64,000 nt of DNA from Streptomyces sp. NBC_00154. GTDB lineage: Bacteria > Actinomycetota > Actinomycetes > Streptomycetales > Streptomycetaceae. The stretch is from NCBI RefSeq assembly GCF_026342835.1, contig NZ_JAPEMI010000001.1, positions 6,020,501 to 6,084,500 of the forward strand, in the 5' to 3' direction. The notes below the pieces were generated by a model, which did not search any database, had not been told where the DNA came from, and saw only the letters and a list, made by a program, of their open reading frames with translations. Positions 51,296 through 60,031 of the stretch are shown here, piece by piece (the stretch's first letter is position 1; every line of letters starts with the position of its first letter). The position numbers and the translations under genes are program-made.

Positions 51296-51580
51296 ATGGC
51301 CTACGAGATTCCGGTGACGCAAGCCCGAGCTGAGCTCGCCGAACTGATCAACCGCGTCGTCTACGGCGGCGAGCGAGTCGTGGTGACCCGGCACGGCAAG
51401 CCGCTGGTGGCGCTCGTTTCGGCCGCTGACCTGGAGCGACTCGAGAAGGAAGAAGCGGCTGCCGAGGAGCAGGTGATCAGCTCGGTCTCCTCGATCGGTT
51501 CCGCCGCGTCCGCCACGGGCGAACGGCGACGCTTCGGTATCGCGGCGGAACACCGGGGGCAGACCGACCCGGGCAACTGA
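51296..51580 (+). CDS. Phd/YefM-family antitoxin (no toxin beside it)
   Basis: A 94-residue Phd/YefM protein. EIPVTQARAELAELINRVVY and ERVVVTRHGKPLVALVSAAD (about residues 4-48) form the DNA-binding fold; the C-terminal part (LERLEKEEAAAEEQVISSVS) is the toxin-neutralising tail. No RelE/Doc-like toxin gene follows; instead a truncated membrane-protein gene on the other strand starts at its 3' end. ATG at 51296 with GGGG upstream; ATGs at 51284 and 51287 are also in frame. It probably binds the palindrome at 51262. Confidence 0.88.
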   Translation: MAYEIPVTQARAELAELINRVVYGGERVVVTRHGKPLVALVSAADLERLEKEEAAAEEQVISSVSSIGSAASATGERRRFGIAAEHRGQTDPGN

Positions 51581-51582
51581 CG

Positions 51583-52441
51583 GCCTGTGGCCCCGTGGTG
51601 AGGTCGCCGGCCACCGTGTACGCCCGGCCCCGGGGCGCTGGGTGCGGGGGCCGTCGCCGCGGGTGTCCGGCGTCGGCCACCGACGAGGACCGCGGTCAGC
51701 CCGGCCGCCGCCCACGGGCCGAGTATCAGCACCGCATCGCCTGCCGCACTGCCGTCGAAGAAGGCGACCGACCGCAGCGGCGACCCGCCCGCCCCCGGTG
51801 GCAGCAACTGCCCGATGGCGCCGACCGGCCGGGGCAGCAGCTCGGGTGCGCTGGTGATGCCTGAGAACGGGTTGGCCGGCAGAACCACCAGCAGGGCGCC
51901 GAGCCCGACCCCGGACGGGCCGATCGGTGCGGCAAGCCCGGCCACGGTCGCGCCGATGGCCGGCACGGTGAGCCCGAGCGACCCGGCCTCGGACCACCAG
52001 TCGCCTGTGATCGCTCCGAGCCGGCTGTCCGTGAGAGCCCCGGCGGCGATCCCGACGAGCGCGGCGACGCCGATCAGCGCCCCGGCGGCCCGGCCGCCGC
52101 GCAGCCTCAGCATCGTGACGGCGGACCCGACGGCGACACCCGCGATCGCCGGCGGCAGGATGCTCGCGCCGAGCGTGCTGCCGCGCGTATCCCCGGCGGG
52201 CGCCGCCACGACATCCGTGACCTGCGGCTGGCTGCCCGCCAGGGCCTGGGTGATGACGGTCTCGCGGAGCAGCTGGGCCACCATCGGGCTCGCTGCCGAG
52301 GCGGTCAGCAGCTGCGGTCCCTTCGGTGTGATCACGACCGCGCCGTATACGACTCGGTCCTCGATGGCGGTACGGGCCGCGGCCTCGTCACCGAAACGGT
52401 GGATCTCGAAGGCGTCCCCGTGCTGCTCGCTGTAAAAGATC
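51583..52441 (-). pseudogene. ABC-2-like membrane permease, N-terminally truncated
   Basis: Reverse frame begins just after a stop codon and reads FEIHRFGDEAAARTAIEDR, then VYGAVVITPKGPQLLTASAA (usual start of the extracytoplasmic part), followed by several helices (LGASILPPAIAGVAVGSAV, GALIGVAALVGIAAGAL, LGLTVPAIGATVAGLAAPIG, GDAVLILGPWAAAGLTAVLV). The expected first membrane helix is missing and no start with a ribosome site exists, although a GTG at 52335 is possible. At the other end the frame stays open into the phd gene, so a stop was lost or the frame shifted. Confidence 0.6.
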
Positions 52442-52508
52442 AGTTAACGCGCCGGAAAAACTTCCGCCCTAACGTGCAATACCTCGGAGTGAGACACCGG
52501 TTCTGAGT

Positions 52509-52523
52509 TCAACAGTCTGTTGA
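52509..52523. promoter_or_regulatory. Inverted repeat upstream of the urease operon
   Basis: TCAACAG-T-CTGTTGA, a perfect 7-bp inverted repeat with one central base, 62 bp upstream of ureA. A candidate operator for urease control; it does not resemble any consensus I can name. Confidence 0.45.
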
Positions 52524-52585
52524 GCGCAGTTAATGTCTCGCTGCGCCCAGCACCGTACTGGGCGGAAGACTGTGAGGTGGAAGCG

Positions 52586-52888
52586 TTGCAACTGACCCCG
52601 CACGAGCAAGAACGCCTGCTCATCCATGTGGCCGCCGACGTGGCGGAGAAGCGTCGGGCGCGTGGACTGCGACTCAACCACCCCGAGGCGGTGGCGCTGA
52701 TCACCGCGCATCTGCTGGAGGGCGCCCGCGACGGCCGTACGGTCTCCGAACTGATGGCGTCCGGGCGCAACGTACTCACCCGCGACGACGTCATGGACGG
52801 GATCCCCGAGATGATTCACGATGTGCAGGTCGAGGCCACATTCCCGGACGGCACCAAGCTGGTCACCGTCCATGATCCGATCGTCTGA
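52586..52888 (+). CDS. ureA: Urease gamma subunit
   Basis: A 100-residue urease gamma subunit (LTPHEQERLLIHVAADVAEK, then KLNHPEA-like RLNHPEAVALITAHLLEGA, VSELMASGRNVLTRDDVMDG, VQVEATFPDGTKLVTVHDPI), all family marks present. TTG start at 52586 gives the standard length; GAGGTGG lies upstream. First gene of ureABC-FGD. A 7-bp inverted repeat at 52509-52523 may regulate it. Confidence 0.97.
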   Translation: MQLTPHEQERLLIHVAADVAEKRRARGLRLNHPEAVALITAHLLEGARDGRTVSELMASGRNVLTRDDVMDGIPEMIHDVQVEATFPDGTKLVTVHDPIV

Positions 52889-52901
52889 CGGGGCGCAGCC
52901 G

Positions 52902-53213
52902 ATGATCCCCGGAGAGATCCTCTACGCGGACGGGCCGGTGCCGCTCAACCCGGGCCGCCCGGTCACCCGACTCACCGTCCTCAACGCCGCCGACCGGCCC
53001 GTCCAGGTCGGCTCGCACTACCACTTCGCGGAGGCCAACCCAGGCCTCGAGTTCGACCGTGCGGCCGCCCACGGCCTGCGGCTGAACATCGCCGCCGGGA
53101 CCGCGGTCCGCTTCGAGCCCGGCATCCCCGTCGACATCGAACTCGTGCCCCTCGCCGGACGGCGCATCGTCCCGGGCCTGCGCGGCGAAACCGGAGGTGC
53201 CCTCGATGGCTGA
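52902..53213 (+). CDS. ureB: Urease beta subunit
   Basis: A 103-residue urease beta subunit: MIPGEILYADGPVPLNPGR, VGSHYHFAEANPGLEFDR, GLRLNIAAGTAVRFEPG. It surrounds the active-site subunit. Its 3' end overlaps ureC by 8 bp. Complete, of usual length. Confidence 0.97.
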   Translation: MIPGEILYADGPVPLNPGRPVTRLTVLNAADRPVQVGSHYHFAEANPGLEFDRAAAHGLRLNIAAGTAVRFEPGIPVDIELVPLAGRRIVPGLRGETGGALDG

Positions 53214-54927
53214 GCTCAACCGCGCCGTGTACGCCGATCTGTTCGGGCCGACCACCGGCGACCGCGTCCGGCTCGCCGACACCGATCTGCTCGTCGAGAT
53301 CGAGGAGGACCGCTCCGGCGGCCCCGGACTCGCCGGCGACGAAGCGGTGTTCGGCGGTGGAAAGGTGATCCGCGAATCGATGGGCCAGGCGCGCACCACC
53401 CGGGCCGAAGGGGCTCCCGACACCGTCATCACGGGCGCCGTCATCATCGACCACTGGGGCATCGTCAAGGCGGACATCGGCATCCGCGACGGCCGGATCA
53501 CCGGCATCGGCAAGGCGGGCAACCCGGACACGATGGACGGCGTCCACCCCGATCTCGTCATCGGCCCGGAGACCGAAATCATCGCGGGCAACGGCAAGTT
53601 CGTGACGGCAGGCGCTGTCGACGCACACGTCCACTTCATCTCGCCGACCATCGTCGACCAGGCGCTCTCCGCCGGTGTCACCACGCTCGTCGGCGGCGGC
53701 ACCGGACCGGCCGAGGGTACGAAGGCCACCACGATCACCCCGGGCGCCTGGCACCTTGCCCGGATGTTCGAGTCGCTGGAGGCCTACCCCGTCAACATCG
53801 GACTGCTCGGCAAGGGCAACACGATGTCCGGCGACGCTCTGTGGGCCCAACTACGCGGCGGAGCACTCGGATTCAAGATTCATGAGGACTGGGGGGCCAC
53901 CCCGGCCGTCATCGACGCCTGTCTGAACGTGTGCGAGGAGAGCGGCGCTCAGCTCGCCATCCACACGGACACCCTCAACGAGGCGGGCTTCGTCGGCGAC
54001 ACCCTCGCCGCGATCGCCGGGCGCTCCATCCACGCGTACCACACCGAAGGCGCCGGCGGCGGGCACGCGCCGGACATCATCACCGTGGTCTCGGAGCCGT
54101 ACATTCTGCCCAGCTCCACCAATCCCACCCGGCCGCACACCGTCAACACCATCGAGGAGCACCTCGACATGCTGATGGTCTGCCATCACCTCAACCCGGC
54201 CGTCCCGGAGGACCTGGCGTTCGCCGAATCGCGGATCCGGCCGTCCACCATCGCTGCCGAGGACATCCTCCACGACCTCGGAGCGATCTCGATCATCTCC
54301 TCCGACTCCCAGGCGATGGGCCGGGTCGGCGAGGTCGTCCTGCGCACCTGGCAGACCGCCCATGTGATGAAGAAGCGCCGAGGCCCTCTGCCCGGCGACG
54401 GGCGGGCCGACAACCACCGGGTGCGTCGCTATGTCGCCAAATACACCATCAACCCGGCTGTCGCCCAGGGCCTCGACCAGGAGATCGGTTCCGTCGAGAC
54501 CGGCAAACTCGCGGACCTGGTGCTGTGGGACCCGGCCTTCTTCGGTGTCAAGCCGCAGACCGTCATCAAGGGCGGACAGATCGCATACGCGCAGATGGGG
54601 GATGCCAACGCGTCCATCCCCACCCCGCAGCCGGTGATGCCCCGGCCGATGTTCGGCGCACTCGGCCGGGCGCCCGCCGCCAACTCGTTCAACTTCGTGG
54701 CGAGTGCTGCCATCGAGGACGGGCTGCCGGAACGCCTCGGACTCGGCAAACGCTTCGTGCCGATCACCAGCACCCGGGGGGTCACCAAGGCGGACATGCG
54801 GGAGAACGACGCGCTGCCGCGGGTCCAGGTCGATCCGGACAGCTTCGCCGTGACCATCGACGGCGAACCGGTCGAACCAGCGCCCGCCGCCGAACTCCCC
54901 ATGGCCCAGCGTTACTTCCTCTTCTGA
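53206..54927 (+). CDS. ureC: Urease alpha subunit (catalytic, nickel)
   Basis: A 573-residue urease alpha subunit; hydrolyses urea to ammonia and carbamate. Nickel-binding residues: AVDAHVHFISP (two His), carbamylated lysine in GALGFKIHEDWG, IHAYHTEGAGGGHAPD (His), VCHHL (the catalytic flap His) and the Asp-containing SDSQAMGRVG. All key residues seem intact, so the enzyme should work. ATG at 53206 with GGAGG. Same operon as ureB and the accessory genes. Confidence 0.98.
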   Translation: MAELNRAVYADLFGPTTGDRVRLADTDLLVEIEEDRSGGPGLAGDEAVFGGGKVIRESMGQARTTRAEGAPDTVITGAVIIDHWGIVKADIGIRDGRITGIGKAGNPDTMDGVHPDLVIGPETEIIAGNGKFVTAGAVDAHVHFISPTIVDQALSAGVTTLVGGGTGPAEGTKATTITPGAWHLARMFESLEAYPVNIGLLGKGNTMSGDALWAQLRGGALGFKIHEDWGATPAVIDACLNVCEESGAQLAIHTDTLNEAGFVGDTLAAIAGRSIHAYHTEGAGGGHAPDIITVVSEPYILPSSTNPTRPHTVNTIEEHLDMLMVCHHLNPAVPEDLAFAESRIRPSTIAAEDILHDLGAISIISSDSQAMGRVGEVVLRTWQTAHVMKKRRGPLPGDGRADNHRVRRYVAKYTINPAVAQGLDQEIGSVETGKLADLVLWDPAFFGVKPQTVIKGGQIAYAQMGDANASIPTPQPVMPRPMFGALGRAPAANSFNFVASAAIEDGLPERLGLGKRFVPITSTRGVTKADMRENDALPRVQVDPDSFAVTIDGEPVEPAPAAELPMAQRYFLF

Positions 54928-54940
54928 GACAGGTCATGTG

Positions 54941-55603
54941 ATGAGCCGCGCAGCACTGCTCGTCCTCGCCGACGGCCGGTTCCCCGCCGGGGGGCACGCC
55001 CACTCCGGTGGCGCCGAACCGGCCGTCGAGGCAGGACGCATCCGTAACGCCGAGGACCTCGCCGCCTTCTGCCGGGGCCGCCTGCACACCACCGGACTCA
55101 CCTCCGCCGCACTCGCCGCGGCGGCTGCCCACGGCCTCGACCCGCTCGCGCTCGACGAGGCCGCCGATGCCCGCACCCCGTCACCCGCACTGCGCGCGGT
55201 CGCGCGCAAGCTCGGCCGTCAGCTGATGCGGGCCGCCCGTGCCAGCTGGCCCAGCCCCGAACTCGCCGCACTCGCGGAGGCCCGGCCGCGCGGCGCCCAC
55301 CAGCCCGTCGTGCTCGGCCTCACCGCACGCGCGGCGGGTCTCGGACCCGAGGACGCGGCACACTGCGTCGCGTACGAAACGGTCAGCGGACCGGCCACCG
55401 CGGCGGTCCGGCTGCTGTCCCTCAACCCCTTCGAGGCCACCGCCGTCCTCGCCCGCCTCGCGCCCGAACTCGACCGGGTCGCCGAACAGGCCGCCGCCGC
55501 CGTTCACCACGGCATCGACGCGCTGCCCGCAGCCTCCGCGCCTCTGCTCGACATCACCGCCGAAGCGCACGCCGCCTGGCCGGTCCGCCTGTTCGCCTCA
55601 TAG
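54941..55603 (+). CDS. ureF: Urease accessory protein UreF
   Basis: A 220-residue UreF: LADGRFPAGGHAHSGGAEPA, LGRQLMRAARASWPSPELAA, HQPVVLGLTARAAGLG, VAYETVSGPATAAVRLLSLN. UreF joins UreD and activates UreG during nickel loading. ATG at 54941; a GTG just before is in frame. Follows ureC by 13 bp. Confidence 0.95.
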   Translation: MSRAALLVLADGRFPAGGHAHSGGAEPAVEAGRIRNAEDLAAFCRGRLHTTGLTSAALAAAAAHGLDPLALDEAADARTPSPALRAVARKLGRQLMRAARASWPSPELAALAEARPRGAHQPVVLGLTARAAGLGPEDAAHCVAYETVSGPATAAVRLLSLNPFEATAVLARLAPELDRVAEQAAAAVHHGIDALPAASAPLLDITAEAHAAWPVRLFAS

Positions 55604-55639
55604 GACCACCCGCACCACACCCCTCAGGAGCCGCACCCC

Positions 55640-56317
55640 ATGCATCTGGACCACTCCCACGACGGCCCGGCAGCCATCAGTGCCGACGCCGCACGCCCCG
55701 ACGGCACCCGCCGCGCCCTGCGCATCGGTCTCGGCGGCCCGGTCGGCTCCGGCAAGACGGCGACCGTCGCGGCGCTCTGCCGCACGCTGCGTGACCAGGT
55801 GTCCATCGCCGTCGTCACCAATGACATCTACACCCGCGAGGACGCCGCGTTCCTGCTGCGCAACGCCGTGCTGCCGCCCGAGCGCATCCAGGCCGTCGAG
55901 ACCGGCGCCTGCCCGCACACCGCCATCCGCGACGACATCTCCGCCAACCTGGAAGCCGTCGAGGACCTGGAGGACACCGTCGGGCCTCTCGATCTGATCC
56001 TCGTCGAGTCCGGCGGCGACAACCTCACCGCCACCTTCTCCAAAGGTCTGGTCGACGCGCAGATCTTCGTCATCGATGTGGCGGGCGGTGACGACATCCC
56101 GCGCAAGGGCGGGCCCGGTGTCACCACCTCGGACCTCCTCGTGATCAACAAGACCGACCTTGCGCCGTACGTCGGCTCCGATCTGGACCGGATGGCCCGG
56201 GACGCCGCGGAGCAGCGCGGCACACTCCCCGTCGCCTTCACCTCCCTCACCTCCGGCGAGGGCGTCAAGCCCGTCGCGGACTGGGTACGGGCGCAGCTCG
56301 CCGCCTGGACCGCATGA
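55640..56317 (+). CDS. ureG: Urease accessory GTPase UreG
   Basis: A 225-residue SIMIBI GTPase that supplies energy for nickel insertion. P-loop IGLGGPVGSGKTATVAALC (about residue 30), metal-binding CPH (TGACPHTAIRDD), IDVAGGDDIPRKGGPG, and NKTDLAPYVGSDL as the G4 motif. A His-containing N-terminus (MHLDHSHDG) may hold nickel. The ATG follows GGAG-like bases; its stop overlaps the start of ureD by 4 bp. Confidence 0.97.
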   Translation: MHLDHSHDGPAAISADAARPDGTRRALRIGLGGPVGSGKTATVAALCRTLRDQVSIAVVTNDIYTREDAAFLLRNAVLPPERIQAVETGACPHTAIRDDISANLEAVEDLEDTVGPLDLILVESGGDNLTATFSKGLVDAQIFVIDVAGGDDIPRKGGPGVTTSDLLVINKTDLAPYVGSDLDRMARDAAEQRGTLPVAFTSLTSGEGVKPVADWVRAQLAAWTA

Positions 56318-57078
56318 GCGTCCACGCGACCGCCCGGATCACCGCGGTCCCCGACGGCCGTGGCGCCACGGCTCTCCCCGTCCTCGAGAGCGACGGGCCG
56401 CTCGCCCTGCGCCGGACCAGGGCCACCGTCGCACCGTGCGCCCGGGTCACCGTCGTGGGCGCGATGAGCGCACCGCTGGGCGGCGACCGGCTCGCCATCG
56501 AGGCACGGGTCGAGGCAGGAGCCAGGCTCACCGTGGACTCCGCGGCGGCGACCGTGGCGCTGCCCGGCCCTGGGCCGGGTGTCCAACCCGCCACATACGA
56601 GATCGAGTTGAGAGTGGGGGAGGGGGCGCAGCTCAACTGGCTCCCGGATCAGCTCATTTCGGCGTGCGGCAGTGAGCTGCTCATGACCACCAGGGTCGAA
56701 CTCGCCGAGACCGCGAGGCTGGTGCTGCGCGAGGAGCAGGTCCTCGGCCGCCACGGCGAGACCACCGGCACTCTCACCAGCCGCCTCACCGTCCACCGCG
56801 CCGGGCACCCGCTTCTCGATCAGCAAGTGGCGTACGGGCCGGGGGCACCCGGTGGCTGGGACGGTGGCGCCGTGCTCGGCGGGCATCGTGCGGTCGGCCA
56901 GCTCCTCGTCGTGGACCCGGCATTCGAGGACAAGCGCCCCGATACGAGGCTGCTGGGGCCGACCGCCGTCCTCACCCGGCTGGTCGGCCCCGCGGTACTG
57001 GTGACCGCCGTGGCCCTCGACGCACGACTGCTGCGCACCGTTCTGGACGATGCGCTGGACGAGGTGCTGGCCGGCTGA
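56314..57078 (+). CDS. ureD: Urease accessory protein UreD
   Basis: A 254-residue UreD (also called UreH): ALRRTRATVAPCARVTVVGA, AGARLTVDSAAATVALPGPG, AQLNWLPDQLISACGSELLM, DGGAVLGGHRAVGQLLVVDP. UreD is the scaffold that carries nickel to apo-urease through UreF/UreG. Last gene of the operon, overlapping ureG by 4 bp. The gap of 167 bp to tap may hold a terminator; I did not see a strong one. Confidence 0.94.
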   Translation: MSVHATARITAVPDGRGATALPVLESDGPLALRRTRATVAPCARVTVVGAMSAPLGGDRLAIEARVEAGARLTVDSAAATVALPGPGPGVQPATYEIELRVGEGAQLNWLPDQLISACGSELLMTTRVELAETARLVLREEQVLGRHGETTGTLTSRLTVHRAGHPLLDQQVAYGPGAPGGWDGGAVLGGHRAVGQLLVVDPAFEDKRPDTRLLGPTAVLTRLVGPAVLVTAVALDARLLRTVLDDALDEVLAG

Positions 57079-57245
57079 CACGTTGCGCACCGCTCAGCGG
57101 GACACGGGTGTCCGGTTATCGATTCGGTAAAGAAGTGCGTGTACGCCCTGTTCTCAGGAACCCCACAGGCGACAGGATCCGCGGGAGGTCTCGATGTGAA
57201 CTGCGCTGCCAACCGCGGCGCTTCAGACAATGGGGGAGGTTCCAC

Positions 57246-58823
57246 TTGAGACGCACAGCAGTGCTCGGCTCGGCCGGCACTCTGATCGCGGGCACGCTCA
57301 TAGCGGGCGCGATAGCCGCACCGACGGCCACAGCCGACGGCCGCCACCACAGCGGTTCGGAGGCGCGCGGCGTCCAGATCGCCGCCGCACGGGCGGCCGA
57401 CACCGGCATCGACTGGAAGGACTGCCCGGCCGACTGGGCCCTGGCCACACCTATCCAGTGCGGCTGGGTGACCGTACCGCTCGACTACGCCAAGCCCGAC
57501 GGCAAGCAGATCAAGCTCGCGGTCGACCGGCACGTCAGCACCGGTACGAAGGCGGAGCGGCAGGGCGCGCTGCTCTACAACCCGGGCGGCCCCGGTGGTT
57601 CCGGGCTGCGGTTCCCCACCCGGATCATCAATAAGAACCCGCTGTGGACGAAGGCAGCGAAGGCGTACGACTTCGTCGGCTTCGACCCCCGCGGTGTCGG
57701 TCACTCGGCGCCGATCTCCTGCGTCGACCCGCAGGAGTTCGTGAAGGCCCCGAAGGCCGACCCGGTACCCGACAGCGAGGCGGACAAGCGCGCCCAGCGC
57801 AAGCTCGCCGCCGAGTACGCGGACGGCTGCGCCGAGCGCAGCGGCGACATGCTGCCGCACATGACCACGCCGAACACCGCACGCGACCTGGATGTCATCC
57901 GCGCCGCGCTCGGTGAGAAGAAGCTCAACTTCCTGGGCGTCTCCTACGGCACCTACCTCGGGGCGGTCTACGGCACACTGTTCCCGGACCACGTCCGGCG
58001 CATGGTCGTCGACAGTGTGGTCAACCCGGCGAAGGACAACATCTGGTACGAGGCCAACCTCAACCAGGACATCGCCTTCCAGCAGCGCTGGGAGGACTGG
58101 ACGGCGTGGGTGGCCAAGAACGACGCGGCCTTCCACATCGGCACCACGCCTGCCCAGGTCGAGCAGGAGTGGCTGAAGCTGCGCGCCTCGGCCAAGAAGA
58201 GCCCGATCGGCGGCGTCGTCGGACCCGCCGAACTCATCGGCTTCTTCCAGAACGCGCCGTACTACGACTCCACCTGGGTGCTCGTCGCCCGGACCTGGAG
58301 CGACTACCGGGCGGGCGACACCCAGGCGCTGGTCGACGCCGCGGGCCCCGACATGTCGGATCTCGCGGGGAACGCCTCCTCGGAGAACGGCAACGCCGTG
58401 TACACGGCTGTGGAGTGCGCGGACGCCAAGTGGCCCACCAGCTGGCAGAAGTGGGACCGCGACAACACCCGGCTGCACAAGGACTACCCGTTCATGACCT
58501 GGGCCAACGCCTGGATGAACCTGCCCTGTGCGACCTGGTCGGCCAAGCAGCAGACCCCGCTGGAGGTCAAGACCGGCAAGGGCCTGCCGCCGGTCCTGAT
58601 CGTGCAGTCCACGCGTGACGCCGCCACTCCGTACGAGGGCGCCGTCGAGCTGCACAAGCGCTTCAAGGGCTCGCGCCTGATCACCGAGAAGGACGCCGGC
58701 TCGCACGGCGTCACGGGCCTGGTCAACCCCTGCATCAACGACCGGGTGGACAACTACCTGCTCACCGGGCAGACCGACCGGCAGGACGTGACGTGCGCCC
58801 CGCACGCCACCCCGAAGCCGTAG
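57246..58823 (+). CDS. tap: Secreted tripeptidyl aminopeptidase (S33, alpha/beta hydrolase)
   Basis: A 525-residue exported peptidase that removes tripeptides from N-termini. Residues 1-32 form a signal peptide (AVLGSAGTLIAGTLIAGAIA); the mature part shows YNPGGPGGSGLRF (oxyanion loop), LGVSYGTYLGAVYG with the catalytic Ser, DAATPYEGAV (Asp) and DAGSHGVTGLVNPCIND (His). Sequence and end (CAPHATPKP) closely match the Tap protein of S. lividans as I remember it. TTG at 57246 with GGGGGAGG upstream. Ended by a 13-bp hairpin. Confidence 0.94.
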   Translation: MRRTAVLGSAGTLIAGTLIAGAIAAPTATADGRHHSGSEARGVQIAAARAADTGIDWKDCPADWALATPIQCGWVTVPLDYAKPDGKQIKLAVDRHVSTGTKAERQGALLYNPGGPGGSGLRFPTRIINKNPLWTKAAKAYDFVGFDPRGVGHSAPISCVDPQEFVKAPKADPVPDSEADKRAQRKLAAEYADGCAERSGDMLPHMTTPNTARDLDVIRAALGEKKLNFLGVSYGTYLGAVYGTLFPDHVRRMVVDSVVNPAKDNIWYEANLNQDIAFQQRWEDWTAWVAKNDAAFHIGTTPAQVEQEWLKLRASAKKSPIGGVVGPAELIGFFQNAPYYDSTWVLVARTWSDYRAGDTQALVDAAGPDMSDLAGNASSENGNAVYTAVECADAKWPTSWQKWDRDNTRLHKDYPFMTWANAWMNLPCATWSAKQQTPLEVKTGKGLPPVLIVQSTRDAATPYEGAVELHKRFKGSRLITEKDAGSHGVTGLVNPCINDRVDNYLLTGQTDRQDVTCAPHATPKP

Positions 58824-58839
58824 TCGGCTGAGCGAGGGG

Positions 58840-58875
58840 GACGGGCGGCCGGAGGATCATCACCGGCCGCCCGTC
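58840..58875. terminator. Bidirectional hairpin terminator between tap and the epimerase gene
   Basis: GACGGGCGGCCGG and CCGGCCGCCCGTC form a perfect 13-bp stem with a 10-base loop. It lies between the convergent tap and epimerase genes. Confidence 0.8.
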
Positions 58876-58907
58876 TCCTGTACGGGCCCCGCTCGCCGAC
58901 CCCGGCC

Positions 58908-59966
58908 CTACCGCGCCGGCCGTTCCCGGTCGTACCGCTCCAGCCAGGCGTCCTCCGCGTCATAGTCGAACAGGCCCTCGCCGTACGCCCGCAGCATCGC
59001 CGGGAAGGCATCCCGCCAGTCCCGGGCGTCGAGCTGCCCGACGAGCCACTCGACGGTCTCCGGCAGCGACTCCACGTAGCCCGTCACCGGCCGGTAGCCG
59101 AGCTCCTTCCCGGCAGCCGTCATGTCGTACACGATGGGATGGGCACTGCTCCACGGCGTCTCGCCGACCTCCCCCACCGGCGGTGCCCCGTCCACCAGCA
59201 CCGTCTCCGTCTCCCGGCCGAGCACGCCGTCGATGGCCGACGCGATCTCCGCGATCGTGGGCGCCTGCGGATCAGCCGCGTTGAGCACCCTCGACCCGGG
59301 CTGCCCGGCGGCGAGCCGGATCAGCTCGGCCACGTTGGACACGTGGACCGGATGGAAGCGGCTCGTGCCGTTGTACGCGAGCACCCGTCGTCCGCGCCCG
59401 TCCAGCAGCCGCTTCACGAAGTACAGCTCGCGCGGCGAGCGGCAGTGCGGACCATGGATCGCACCGGCCCGCAGTAGCGTCACCGGCAGGGCGTCACCCG
59501 CCGCCAGCAGATCCCGCTCCAGCCGGATCTTCCTGGTCCCGTACGTTGCGTTCCCCGGCGCCACCGTGCGCTGTGTCTCCGGGATCGGCACGGGGTACCG
59601 CGGGGCCCCGTCGGGCTCGCCCTGGGTGTCGAAGCTGCGGCCGCGATCGTCCTCGTACACCGCACCGCTGGAGATGACGACCGCCGAACCTATCCGGTCG
59701 GCGAGCCCGGTCAGCTGCCGGGCGTGCTGCTCGCCGTACGCCACCATGTCGACGAGCACGTCACAGCCGTCGCCCAGCGCAGCGGAGAGCGCCCCCTCCT
59801 CGTCCCGGTCGAGGGTTGTCGTCCGTACGCCGTCGGCCCATTGCTCGTCCCGCCCGCCGCCGCGCGAGGCCGCCGTCACCTCCCAGCCGTCCTCGACGAG
59901 CGCCCGCACCGCGGCCCGCCCGATCTGTCCCGTCGCTCCAAGAATCCATGCGTGCCCTTTGCCCAT
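58908..59966 (-). CDS. NAD-dependent epimerase/reductase-family protein
   Basis: A 352-residue short-chain (extended) dehydrogenase-type protein. AWILGATGQIGRAAVRALVE (NAD-binding GxxGxxG near residue 8), VLVDMVAYGEQHARQLTGL, SAVVISSGAVYEDD and the catalytic-type YGTRKIRLERDLL (YxxxK) follow. Resembles plant/actinobacterial nucleotide-sugar or isoflavone-type reductases; substrate unknown. ATG at 59966; TAGCGT seven bases upstream suggests a leaderless transcript. Confidence 0.85.
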   Translation of the reverse strand: MGKGHAWILGATGQIGRAAVRALVEDGWEVTAASRGGGRDEQWADGVRTTTLDRDEEGALSAALGDGCDVLVDMVAYGEQHARQLTGLADRIGSAVVISSGAVYEDDRGRSFDTQGEPDGAPRYPVPIPETQRTVAPGNATYGTRKIRLERDLLAAGDALPVTLLRAGAIHGPHCRSPRELYFVKRLLDGRGRRVLAYNGTSRFHPVHVSNVAELIRLAAGQPGSRVLNAADPQAPTIAEIASAIDGVLGRETETVLVDGAPPVGEVGETPWSSAHPIVYDMTAAGKELGYRPVTGYVESLPETVEWLVGQLDARDWRDAFPAMLRAYGEGLFDYDAEDAWLERYDRERPAR

Positions 59967-60031
59967 GCGAGGAACGCTAGGCGGAGGCGGCCCCGTCGGG
60001 CCATGCGCGTTCGCCGATCGCGGATTCGCGG

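Noticed and set aside
56820..58805. 661-codon minus-strand frame over tap
   Set aside because: Shadow of the tap gene; the plus-strand protein has the full triad and signal peptide.
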